DNA of 64,000 nt from Branchiostoma floridae (taxonomy: Eukaryota > Chordata > Leptocardii > Amphioxiformes > Branchiostomatidae), in the NCBI RefSeq assembly GCF_000003815.2, contig NC_049980.1, forward strand, positions 5,708,461 to 5,772,460, written 5' to 3'. A model generated the notes under the pieces. The model ran no database searches and was not told the origin of the DNA. It saw only the letters and a program-made list of their open reading frames with translations. Made by a program: the position numbers and the translations under genes. Of the stretch, positions 33,016 to 43,228 are shown piece after piece. The number at the start of each line of letters is the position of its first letter. Position 1 is the stretch's first letter.

Positions 33016-34437
33016 AACCACTCCCTGTAAAAACATACCCTGCTACAGAAACAGCATGGAAACTTGCTGTTTTATGTGACACCATGCACTACGTACAAAG
33101 GTCCGAACAAACACAAAAACATCTCATAAAGTAGCAATGAGGGGACTCTACAAGCCGAATATGCATGTACTTTGTGTAACATTCTTTGGAAATGGTTGCT
33201 TCTACATTTCCGATGTACTCTTATACCCTCCTTCGAATTGGCCTCAACTTGTGGGTAACCAGTCAATATTCAAGCGTCTCTCGTCTCTTCAATGCTTTTC
33301 GACACGTTGATTTGAATTTCTATGCTCGATCAAAAGAGATGTTTGTATTTTGCATACATGTATGTCTATATGGCTGGCATCTTAATAATTGATACAGTTT
33401 AATACAAAGTAAGGTTTGAGTACAGTAGCATTCCATAAGGCTTCGTATGATTGAATATGTCATATAATGATTACTTGATAAGTGAAAACTAATACTTTGT
33501 GATTTTGGTATTGGTCAAAGTGAGGAAAAGAAGCTTCAGGCTCTTGCCATTTGGTACATGTATATGAATGAATTATAAGCTGAGTTTTCTTTCTTTTTTT
33601 TTTGTAATTATAAGGCCATGTTGATTTCTTTATATGGATGACATTTTTTGGCAACCCCATGCGAGCATGCGTAAAATTAACGTTAGAGAAAAGTTTGCAA
33701 AACTTACCATCAGTATGAAATCTAGATGGTCGTCAAGATTGAACAAATGACTTAACACACATGAGTATGGATTATTTTTCATTTTTGTTTATTCACATCT
33801 TCTTTGACTTTGGAATTGACTTTTGACATCCTACAACATATAGTATCCGTTTTTCATAATTTTTTGGACAATTTGCATCATATATTTGCTCATTTTACAG
33901 CTACTTTGTATGATTTACATTATAATCGAAAACTTTTTATTGGAAACGGATGAACATTGATGCGCGCATGTATGTCATCCATAGGATTGAATCAACTTAT
34001 GGATGAGACATAGATCAGAATGACATCTGTCTGTCACAGAAATCTAGTTCATGAATTGAGTGGTTGATTTCTCACCAAGTGTTTAATGTGTAACGGTAGT
34101 GAGATGTCACTCAGGTCTCCCTGTAGACCAAAATGCACGCTACAGTTATAGGTATCGTCACAGAATAAAGAGCTCAGCGGACAACTTTGTTTTGTGTTTC
34201 TTGTGGATTTCATTATACATTGTGCATCATTATATACAATTATGCATTCAACAGAATTTTTTTAGCCGTCTAAGAAGGAAGGGTGTCGAAACAGCACACG
34301 TTGCATACAGTTGCCCCTGTGAAACTTAGTGCTCCAGTAGACGAGAGGGTGGAGAAGGAATTGCACACCCCTCCTTCACCATAAAAAGTCATGTGCAGGT
34401 CAGGCAAACAGGCAAATAACCTGTATGCCTCCTCATC
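33016..34437. other. intergenic DNA with a dispersed repeat at about 33610-33850
   Basis: The segment 33610-33850 (AAGGCCATGTTGATTTC, ATGGATGACATTTTTTGG, TGACATCCTACAACAT) is a copy of the family also at 17140 and 43437. A trace of its far end, TGCGCGCATGTATGTCATCCAT, appears at 33960-33985. No gene was found in the rest. Confidence 0.5.
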
Positions 34438-34439
34438 TG

Positions 34440-34737
34440 TCCAATCGACAGGAGAAACCAGAAAAAAAATAAGTAGGTATATTGCTGAAGCTGCGGAATG
34501 TTGGTATTTTTACCAGGTTTTTACAGTCAAACTTGGTCAAAAACAGAGGCAGTTAGTGTTGTTTGCACGAAGGTAGTTTTTAAAACGCTAATGGACGTCG
34601 GATGCTCCACTGAACAGAATTCTTTGTACTTGTATCGAATTGGACAATTGGGTTGAGTATGAGCATCACAGATAATTAGGGTCCGTGCCTGGACTGTACC
34701 TGTAGCTGAATTTTCTGTACCGGTATACCCACCCCTA
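34440..34737. mobile_element. hAT-type MITE, diverged relative of the Patched-gene insert
   Basis: The right end, TTTTCTGTACCGGTATACCCACCCCTA, matches the right end of the element at 6917-7347. Internal blocks (TTTTACAGTCAA, GGCAGTTAG, CTCCAC...ACAGAATTCTTTGTA) align in the same order. The left terminus is not recognisable, so the copy is truncated or eroded. Confidence 0.7.
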
Positions 34738-34805
34738 CTGTGCAGCAGCTGGCGATAAACTGACAGACTGGTGTGATGGATGATGTGATAGCCTAGTTAG
34801 TGCGG

Positions 34806-35130
34806 TTACAGGTTGGCGTCAGGAAGGATATCCGGCCGTAAAAAACCCTATCCAAACCGAAATGGAAAGTTCTTCATACAGATAAAGGCACAGGCAGTGC
34901 CGGTAGCAGTCACGGACGAGCAGCCGGTAGTGTCGTGGGCTTGGCTAACTTGCGGGTGCGGAAGGTAGGGTCCGGCCATCGAGGCAAACCATGAAGTTGA
35001 AGCCCAGAGCTGGACTCACTGGACAGATCAGCCGCATGGAAGCACAGTGTGAAGACTATTCCGACTGCTGCCTACCCCTGTGACAGGGATCCCAGCAGCA
35101 GTATAATCAAAATGGATACGACGACGACTG
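34806..35130 (+). mobile_element. probable LINE 3' UTR remnant
   Basis: GGTTGGCGTCAGGAAGGATATCCGGCCGTAAAAA and the tail ATGGATACGACGACGACTG resemble 3' UTRs and short terminal repeats of invertebrate non-LTR elements. There is no coding remnant. The assignment rests on motif memory and is tentative. Confidence 0.4.
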
Positions 35131-35419
35131 TAAATCATACTTTTACATTGCATCATTATATACAATTATGCAATCAAGAGAAATTTTTAGCCGTCTAGAA
35201 GGAAGGGTGTCGAAAGAATAGCAATTTTTTTTTGGTTCAAATCATTATGAATTTGAAAGTGCAAAATACAATTAACAAAGATTTGCAAGGTGTACGAAAA
35301 TACTTTGAAAGTTGTGTTATTGCATGATTTGGGACAGACAAGACTACAAGAAGTGACAGCAAATATATATTATGTAAGGTTTTGTGGTATCAACCAATGA
35401 GACCATGTGCCTTCTTCTA

Positions 35420-35912
35420 ACGAACCACATGCACCATAGTTGGAACGTTCTGTTCGAAAAAATTCGACATATCTACAAATTTAGATATTTCGACCGTGGT
35501 ACTGTTCGATACACTCTTAACCGGACCAAGGTACTAGTAGTTGCCAATGGGTTACCACACGTAGGGTTTCTACTGTTTCACATAGGCTTTCATAGAACCA
35601 TTCGAACGCACGATCGAGTGCGCTGCTATCGAAAATTTGAATACGTAATTCGGACTTTAGAATTGCTGTTACCATTCTATGTTCGAGGACACCAAATTTT
35701 CTCAACTTCTGGCCCATTTCTCATTGAATCGAGTGTTTTCTCGGGTGAGTATGGCATAAATAAAATACAACACGGTGTATTCCGCATCACCCTCGGTCTC
35801 AGCCCTCCCGCGGGTCGGATCACATACCGGCCTTTGGGCGATCCGACCCGCGGTCGGGCTGTTACCTCGGGTGATATACTATTGAATAGACCGTGTTGTA
35901 TCCTATATAACG
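35420..35912. mobile_element. element with AATACAACACGGTGTATTCCGCATCAC inner hairpin
   Basis: Blocks shared with 28505-28805 and 59300-59590 run to AATACAACACGG at about 35767. A GC-rich palindrome follows (CGCGGGTCGGATC...GATCCGACCCGCG), and the end is ACCGTGTTGTAT, inverse of the AATACAACACGGT start. The open frame across 35384-35947 is fortuitous. Confidence 0.65.
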
Positions 35913-36600
35913 TTAGTTATAACATCATAATTATGACAGTCTGCTAGTTTTACATACGTTCACGTTTTGCTTTGCCATGTATATCTGATTAGACCAAAGG
36001 AGTTTACTGCATGTAGCTTTGACGTTTCTGAACATACCATAACGTTACATGTATAGCGAGACAGAAACTAGTATTGTATTCCGTACAACCGGTCCAACAG
36101 GTGCCCGACACAACAATCCAGTGACCTGCGTTCTATCTATAGCAGGTGGGCCTATACTTCGTTTGCGAGGCTGGATTATATACAAACTATGATCTTACTG
36201 CAATGTGACATAGTACAAGCGACTTGAGAACTGCCTATAGAAGCCAGTCAGCGACAAGTGTAAGGTAGGACTTCATTCACTTTCTGTGTAATTAATGTTG
36301 AACAATTGTTTTCGTAATTGGCTTCCTATGACTTTTCTATCAACATGATAGACCTCTTCAAATGAAGGAGATTTGTTTTGTTTGTTTTAACCTTTGTTTA
36401 TTCATGAAAGCTCAATTCGGCCGAGGTGCCATAAATACAAGTGGTTGTTCTCTCGTGGTGTTGAGGGTAAAGATTAAAGTAGTTCCTTTTTATGCCATAT
36501 GGGCAGTGAGTTGTTGTCCACTATCGTATGCCTCGTCCACAGTATTGGAAGGCGGAACCCATCCCTCTCCTTCCACTGCCTTTTACCTCCCCAACCGAGA
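35913..36600. other. intergenic DNA
   Basis: Nothing recognised before the SINE at 36602. Confidence 0.45.
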
Positions 36601-36601
36601 A

Positions 36602-36728
36602 GTCAGGTACCCATTTTTTTACACCTTCAAGGAGTTAGGAAAGTCGTGTAAAGTGCCTTTCAAAAGGACACAGGATAGGTTGTGTGACAGGATACAAACC
36701 TATGACCTCTGGGTCACACTCCGAAATA
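36602..36728 (-). mobile_element. tRNA-derived SINE, 5'-eroded
   Basis: The minus strand has a B-box-like TAGGTTTGTATCC, then CCTTTTGAAAGGCACTTTAC and ACGACTTTCCTAACTCC, the same body as the SINE at 30062-30185. The A box is not convincing. Confidence 0.75.
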
Positions 36729-36870
36729 AGGTAAACAATTCAAATTTCGGGGCACAGTTATCAACTATAAAGCCTTTTATGAATGTCTAAAATTGAAATT
36801 CAGATCATTGTGATGCATCACTTTAATTAATTTGCAGGTGACATTCTTTTGAAAATCAGTAACGTTACGT

Positions 36871-36897
36871 GAGAGAAAGAGAGAGAGAGAGAGAGAA
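36871..36897. repeat. (GA)n microsatellite
   Basis: GAGAGAAAGAGAGAGAG run. Confidence 0.9.
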
Positions 36898-37026
36898 CTA
36901 AGCTGCGAAGTGTGCACGTCAACTTTAGCTCTGCTGAAAATTATATACTACTAAGCACCGACTTCTTTCTATTTGAAGTAAGACGGGACTCCTTATCAAA
37001 ATTTTGAAAATCTTATAGATTTCATT

Positions 37027-37215
37027 AGCCTCTACCAGGCTCAACAGGACGCTGGAAAAATAGTAGAAATTAGCCAATAAGACCAAAAAAATATGGCCGA
37101 GAAGAGCAGCGTCGCAAACTGTACTCCTAGGCCATCTAACTCCTCTGGTGTGTTTTCTGTCTTATTTGACTACTTTCTACTATTGTCCAGCGACCTGTGG
37201 AGCCTGGTAGAGGCT
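37027..37215. mobile_element. MITE, AGCCTCTACCAGGCT family
   Basis: The ends AGCCTCTACCAGGCTCAACAGG and CCTGTGGAGCCTGGTAGAGGCT are inverted repeats. The interior arms GGCCGAGAAGAGCAG and CTAGGCCATCTAACTCC also fold. 189 bp, no ORF. Confidence 0.9.
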
Positions 37216-38310
37216 AGTATTTCATACCATTAGGAAAACAACCCACACAGCTCTGATGTTCACCTTGTTTTTTTTCTCAAAACTTACCAAAAGATTTTCA
37301 AAAAGGACGTCAACTGGACGGTAATGATCACAATGATTTGAAATTTAATGGACATATGGACATTAATTTTTTTTAAATTACATGACATTGCCAATTTGAG
37401 CTTGCACCTTATTTCTGGGACATAAAACGTCCTAAAACTATTTCACAGTTATATCTGAATAATAACTATATCTTTACCTAGCAGTTTGAACAAGGCCACA
37501 ATATAATGAAGCTATTGTTACACTGATGGAAATATGGCCCGGAAACATGTACAGACAAATAGCCTCCGGATACGGTAGTGTTTTGGGACAGACCCTAACC
37601 AAAATGTCTCGAAACACATAGAATTACACTAGCTGCAACATGATCTGTGGAAAGAACATACGAAATGAAGCATTTCGCAAACTAAGGAGAAAATTCAAAC
37701 TTCAAATAGTATTTTAAGATATTCTTGGTTGATTGTGCGCTTCTGGTTTGGACAGCTGTTTACTCAGTTCGAACTCCGAAAAATGTCAAATTTCCAATCC
37801 GACCAGTTTATCCGACTGTCATGCGTGGTTACCTGTATGTTTGTGTCTGTGTTAGCTCAACCATTCACTGACAGGTGCTTTCCTACGTATTATACATTAT
37901 TTTATTTTATTTCTAACTGCCTCTCTAATGACCAGGAAAGAAAAGAGTTATTTGAAGAGGCCTGCTAAACCCACAAAAATTTCCAAACGTTTACTGACGA
38001 AAACAAAACTATAACCCTGTTGATATGCTTTCTTTCTTTAATAGGTTAAAGATACTCTGACTAAAAGTAAAAATCTCAATCTATACCAAAATGTAATGAA
38101 ATATTTGGGAAATTTTTTAGGCTCTTTTTAAGTAATCTTCACCCGTTCTCCATGTAGATGCGTTTTTCTTTTAATTTGTAAAAAAAGGAAACAAAATAAG
38201 TCGTGCAACTTATGTACTACAGAAAAAGATCATAGTAATCAAGCAATTAATAAGTTGTTCAAAACTTTCCGAAACCAACCAAACCAACAACGATATGAAC
38301 AAACCGACAC
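37216..38310. other. intergenic DNA downstream of the transporter gene
   Basis: No supported gene. A 60-codon frame at 37783-37968 begins with a hydrophobic, signal-like stretch but has no homology or context that I recognise. Confidence 0.45.
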
Positions 38311-38317
38311 ACAGACA

Positions 38318-38318
38318 T

Positions 38319-38367
<49 letters not shown>

Positions 38368-38580
38368 CACTCAATCACACAAACTCATACATACACCCAC
38401 GCAAACATCTGTACAGACGTACATACACGCGCACGCACAGAAACACACACATGTACACACACACACACTCAGGCACAAAACACGTGTTCACATAGACACA
38501 CAAACAAACATGTTCACACACACGTACGTAACGCACAAACATGTTCACACACACGTACGTAACGCGCACACATACGTAAA
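38318..38580. repeat. (CA)n microsatellite and derived CA-rich DNA
   Basis: A pure CA run at about 38321-38365, then CA-rich imperfect repeats including a duplicated ACATGTTCACACACACGTACG block (38508 and 38539). All ORFs here are repeat artefacts. Confidence 0.95.
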
Positions 38581-38602
38581 CATACTGTGCTGAGTGGGTG
38601 CT

Positions 38603-41518
38603 TTAGGAAGTCTCAAAGATACGACTTCCATCATCATCATCTATCATATGTCTAAACATGCTTAGTTTTCCCATATCATCGAGGGAGACTGTCTCATCTC
38701 TATTCTGGTCGGGTACTCGGGTCCACCTGTCCGTTGAACAGCTGATAGGAACAAGCACGAGCACAGACAGAAAGATGAAGATACCGGCTGCGTAGAAAGA
38801 CATGTCGTACTTTCCTGTTGCGTCATACAGCCAACCTGGACGAGAGACAAAAAATATATAAGAGTGATTTCTGAAAAATTGATTACAGCAACAGCTACTG
38901 CGAAAAAAAAAGAACCTGCGTCATCGCGCGACCGAGTACAGACGACATGCCAAACGACATACGAATGCGGCAGACGGAATTCGAACATAGACGAGAGATA
39001 CGTGTATAGGTGCGAACACTCAACACATAGACTGTTCAAAAAACTCTGTCGACTGAGGTTACCTTCCAGTCACAGAGTAACAAACTAGGCACTTCACACG
39101 ACTTTCTTCACTTCAAACTTCACTCAGTTGAAAAGGAGTACCTAGGTTCGGTTAAGGGTATCCCTTAGATATGACGTTAAATGGTGGCCCAGTGTTTGAG
39201 GAGAGCCACACTTCTATCACGCAAAATAACCCATCGCACTTATCGAAAAGAGTTGGGGCCTGGTGCGTGTGAGTGCACGTGGATCAAACAAATCTGTCAG
39301 GATATAAAGCTTCAAAGTACTCTTCAGTACAATCTATGAGGCGTTTTATACCTGGATTTATTACGGTGACAAACAAATTATGTTTAATGACAAAAAAAAC
39401 TCTGGGCAAAAAAGCTGCTTACCTGCGACAGGTGCTCCCAGGAGAAAGGCGGCACCTTCGAAGACGAAGGCCCACCCAAGTCCACAGGAAATCCTGGAGG
39501 CTCCGACATACTTCCGCACCAACACGGCAATCAAGGCATAGAATATGCCCGAGAAAAATCCGTACAACACCGCGCACACCACTAGAACTGCGTAAGACCT
39601 TGCGAACGGTATGACAATGTTACATACGGCAAGTCCTGTCAGCCCAACCATGTAGTAGTAGACTTTGCTGATAATTTCTCTATCCGACAGCCAACCGTTA
39701 AGAACTCTTGACACCGCTTCTGAGATTCCGAGAATGGACAGTAAGAAAGCGGCTGGTGTCTTGTCCACCCCGAGATTTTGAGCATTGGCTACAAAATGTA
39801 CAAAAATCATGGAGTTGCCAAGAAGTGTTCCAAACAACGACACACAGTAAACAAGAAAGGGTCGGTGTTTCAGTAAGGTAACGTCGAACGTTTTCGTGAT
39901 CTTCTGACAGAAATGATGGATTTTTTTCGTCTGTTTTTGGTCAGTGTTACTTCGTATGTCTACTTCTTCTTCCTTTCGGTCCTCTTTGAGATGAATGGGT
40001 CTCAACAGGGCACCGAAAACGCATCCATTTAGTAGCAAACCAGAAACGATTAAAAGGGCCCCTCTCCAACCGAACTCATCGATAAGAAACTGGAAGAGTG
40101 GGGGGAGGGCAAAGACACCGACACCAGTTCCACAGACTGCGATCCCATTGGCTGTGGCGTGCCGCTTGCCGAAGTAGCGTCCAATCATAGCCAAACCCGG
40201 TGAGAACATCAAGGAGAGACCAAATCCTGAGAAAATTAAGAAAACGATAAACAAGTCGTTGAAGGTTAAACATCCAGGTAAAAAGATCCTTTCACAGGCA
40301 TTTTAAGAATTTAATTGACCAGAAAAGTTATTGGGCCACATGTGGCTGACAGGCGAAAATGAAAGCGCGCGCGGATGTCATCCATAAAATCTTTTCATGT
40401 TTAATACCTGCAATCAGCCCTCGGGCGATCGAGAATTTGCATGAACTATTACTTACAGTAGAAGCCAGATAATTGCACAACGGATTAACGCACACTTCTG
40501 TTAACTGCACGGAATCCCAAAATCCCAAACTGGTGCGGTCCAGCTAGATAACTTCGCATTATTGCACCAGCCGGTTAATTGCACGAAATTCACTGGCAAA
40601 TAGGCCGTGCAATTAAGCGGCTTCTACTGTATAACGTTAATATACTTATAACCTATTATAAAAAAAGCTTCTCGAGCTATATGCACATTCCTTCATGGCA
40701 AAACCGAAAACATAACCTTTTTGGCAAGGGTAAAAAAATTGTGACATTCAAGTACTGACCTGTTAGAATCCCCACACTGAAGAATAGGTGTATCATGGTC
40801 TGGGCAAAGTAGCTCACGACAAGTCCCGCGGCGGAAATAACGCCCCCTACCATCACTACCGTTCTGCAGCTGCACAAGTTGCACAGTGCACCGGCAAATA
40901 GAGCTGCAACGGTGCAATATTGGCGATAATTAAGGGTTAATGACCCCCCCCCCCTCCGGAGGTGTATACGGTCGCAGGGTACAGTATTTCTACGGACCCC
41001 CGGAGCCAATGACGTAGGGGTAAAAAGGTAGTGCGTCCGAAGTGTGGAAGCGTCTGTACTGTAAACACTGTAACGTGAAAGACGTGAACATTCTTATCAT
41101 AATAGAAATACCTGCCTCAGTTAAGAAAAAATAAGAGAAGGATTCTCTCTCTATGAAAGAATTGATAAACAGCGATCTTCTTATATACATATAAATGAAA
41201 ATATTTTTCTCCATAAGAAAACAAGAAACATAAGAACACCTATGTTGGTAGTGTAGGTATCATGTATTTTGTGCAGGTCATATACTCACAAAATAGTAGC
41301 ACAGCAGATCCCAGGATAGAACTGATGAAGGAAGTAATGCCGGCGCTCTCTTGGAAAACCTCCCGGAACTCTGCGTAGAACACCCCGAACGATTTCGTAG
41401 AGCCGACCACCACAACATGGAGGAGAAATGTACTGGCCACAATAACCCAGCCCCAACCGCCGTCTGGCGGCTTTTCAACGAAGTGCACCTTTGCCATTCT
41501 TTCTAGATGATTGTGCAC
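38603..41518 (-). CDS. monocarboxylate transporter (SLC16/MCT family), 4 exons
   Basis: A plasma-membrane MFS transporter, probably proton-linked import/export of monocarboxylates. Exons on the minus strand: 41518-41290, 40903-40760, 40226-39423, 38835-38603; all junctions are phase 1 with GT/AG borders, 1410 nt, 469 residues. The start holds the family signature PPDGGWGWVIVASTF. TKSFGVFY in TM1 keeps the Lys equivalent to the MCT1 proton/substrate Lys. GRYFGKRHATANGIAVCGTG is the TM4-5 signature. ILGISEAVSRVLNGW in TM8 keeps the essential Arg, with Glu where MCT1 has Asp. The last exon opens with the classic GWLYDATGKYDMSFY motif and ends in a short acidic tail (MIDDDDGSR). Start ATG 41516-41518 has a second in-frame ATG seven codons on (MAKVHF), equally plausible. 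The subtype (MCT9/12/14-like or other) is unresolved. Confidence 0.95.
39040..39240 (+). mobile_element. SINE fragment in transporter intron 3
   Basis: GGCACTTCACACGACTTTCTTCACTTC, a pentanucleotide-spaced CACTCAGTTG, and GACGTTAAATGGTGGCCCAG with TTGAGGAGAGCCACAC match the body and 3' half of the SINE family seen at 30062 and 42300. Confidence 0.6.
40454..40631. mobile_element. MITE, TACAGTAGAAGCC family
   Basis: The ends TACAGTAGAAGCC and GGCTTCTACTGTA are perfect inverted repeats; 178 bp. It is the reverse orientation of the copy at 13810-13993. Transporter intron 2. Confidence 0.92.
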
Positions 41519-42254
41519 AATGCGAGGTGTTGGATTCTCCTTTCCGCTTGAAAAAAAGACGTTTGAAACAACTTAAGTGCAAAGAGGAACCAAAGGATAT
41601 AATAACAATTCGGCGACAGGACAATTCGTCAACTTGCCGACCAGGACAGTTCGGTACGGTTCAGACCGGTTCGGAATGGGGTCAAGGTCGATTCGGCACA
41701 GCAGTTGTTCTAACACAATCATTATACCTTTAATCAATTGTTACAAAATGGCAGTCTCACCGCAGAAAAAAAAAAATCAAGCCTAAAACATAACCTTAGC
41801 CCTACTGGCAAAGGTAAACATATTAAACTGACACCGTAGCGTCTTAGTTCTCAAAATTAAACCGAAAATCAAACAAATGACGTAAACAAAAGAGCGAGTC
41901 GCATGAAAAAAGACATGCGTTTACCCATGATATATAGCTGGTGACAGACAGTCTAATGTTGTTACACGTCCGAATTCCAGGTTAAAAGTCCTTGTCACCC
42001 AGTGAAAATTTCAACATACAAAATGATAAACACTCCGAAAATATCCATACCTTACCTCAAACGTAAAACTTGGGTTGACGGGTCTGATCTTTGACCGGTT
42101 CTATTGAGACTTTTCAGAGATTCGCCTTGGCAAAAACCGGTTTCTGTAATGATGTCTGAACAGTGTGCATGATTTATAGGAAGTGTGCTAGATTGACACA
42201 TTTTATGCTGAAAGGCCAAAACAAACCGATAATTTGGTCTATGGTCAGCCAAAT

Positions 42255-42450
42255 GATGCAGTGACACATGTTATGTTATAAATCACCTTGTGGCGTTGGT
42301 GTTGTGTAGTAGCTGGTAGAGCGTTCGGCTCGGAATTGAATGGTCCCGACTTCGATACACACCATGCCCCGACGTTGTGCCCTTGGGAGAGGCACTTAAC
42401 GCAATTTTCCCTGACGGTGGAGTGACGCCCACCGAGCCTCTTCAATTCGG
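42255..42450 (+). mobile_element. tRNA-derived SINE
   Basis: The A box TAGCTGGTAGAGCG (42319-42332) and B box GACTTCGATAC (42348-42358) are clear. The body TGTGCCCTTGGGAGAGGCACTT follows, as in the copies at 30062 and 36602. It lies in the intergenic region between the two MFS genes. Confidence 0.85.
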
Positions 42451-42494
42451 CTAATCTGTCTACTTTTCTGCCCAAAAAACACACTGCGGATTTG

Positions 42495-42594
42495 NNNNNN
42501 NNNNNNNNNNNNNNNNNNNNNNNNNNNNNNNNNNNNNNNNNNNNNNNNNNNNNNNNNNNNNNNNNNNNNNNNNNNNNNNNNNNNNNNNNNNNNN
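42495..42594. other. assembly gap (100 N)
   Basis: Exactly 100 N, the usual scaffold spacer. The sequence just left (ACACTGCGGATTTG) is the inverse of sequence just right of the first palindrome arm, so the break lies inside an inverted duplication. Confidence 0.99.
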
Positions 42595-42778
42595 TCGTCC
42601 TTTATCTCTGAAATTCGTTGATTAATCTTTTGAACCCCGCAGTGCCGCACCCGTGCACCAAATCCGCAGTGTGTTTTTTTGACTTCCACCAAAAACCGCA
42701 TCCCACTGGACTTGGGGCACGGGTGCGGCACTGCGGGGTTCAAAAGATTAATCAACGAATTTCAGAGATAAAGGACGA
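42595..42778. repeat. palindromic element with 62-bp perfect arms
   Basis: The arms 42595-42656 and 42717-42778 are exact reverse complements (TCGTCCTTTATCTCTGAAAT at one outer end), with a ~60-bp spacer that includes AAATCCGCAGTGTG. A second inverted copy of the spacer abuts the gap at 42476-42494. Either a foldback MITE or an assembly-generated palindrome. Confidence 0.9.
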
Positions 42779-42841
42779 ACTTTCTTACTTCGTTTTTTTT
42801 ATTGTCTTCATACTTTTACGTATTACGCAATATCTAAATCT

Positions 42842-42847
42842 CTCTCT

Positions 42848-42905
<58 letters not shown>

Positions 42906-42927
42906 ACGCGTGCGTGCGTGCGTGCCT
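42842..42927. repeat. (CT)n(GT)n(TGCG)n microsatellite
   Basis: CTCTCTCT followed by about 26 GT units and GCGTGCGTGCG. Confidence 0.95.
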
Positions 42928-43132
42928 ATCTGTCTACCTGTCTAGTTTCCGGTCATATGTCTGCATAACTTTAGAGCTTTTTCTTGTATCTTATATCCTG
43001 TACACCATGTTATATATATAGCCTCCTTTATTTCAGAATTCGGAGTACGTAAGGTACACTCAACTGAGCAACTTTAATTTCTGGTCTCTCCCCTGTTTTG
43101 AACCCGAAGGAAGATCAGTGTTTTTCTTTTTT

Positions 43133-43147
43133 TGGGGGGGGGGGGGG
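43133..43147. repeat. G homopolymer
   Basis: A run of about 14 G just upstream of the MFSD2-like start region, which may be a sequencing weak point. Confidence 0.9.
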
Positions 43148-43228
43148 CTCCTGGTGGCCGACCTTGGTACTGAAGCAGAGTTTTTTCTGGTACATCATGC
43201 TATGGTCTTGTCTATTTCAGAATTCGAC

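Larger units (their letters stand above)
41519..43228. promoter_or_regulatory. shared upstream region of two divergent MFS transporter genes
   Basis: About 1.7 kb separates the two start codons. It must hold the promoters or 5' UTRs of both genes unless distant first exons exist. A TATTTCAG acceptor just before the MFSD2-like ATG (43220) indicates an upstream non-coding exon. A TTCAGAATTCG motif is repeated at 43032 and 43217. The region also holds a SINE, a gap, a palindrome and a GT repeat. No TATA box can be assigned with confidence. Confidence 0.45.

Noticed and set aside
35384-35947. 187-residue plus-strand frame
   Set aside because: Spans a dispersed element shared with 28505 and 59300 where it is not open; chance frame.
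37783-37968. Small frame with signal-peptide-like start (MSNFQSDQFIRLSCVVTC)
   Set aside because: No splice partners, conservation or regulatory context; AT-rich surroundings make chance likely.
38255-38593. His/Thr-rich frames
   Set aside because: Translation of the CA microsatellite.
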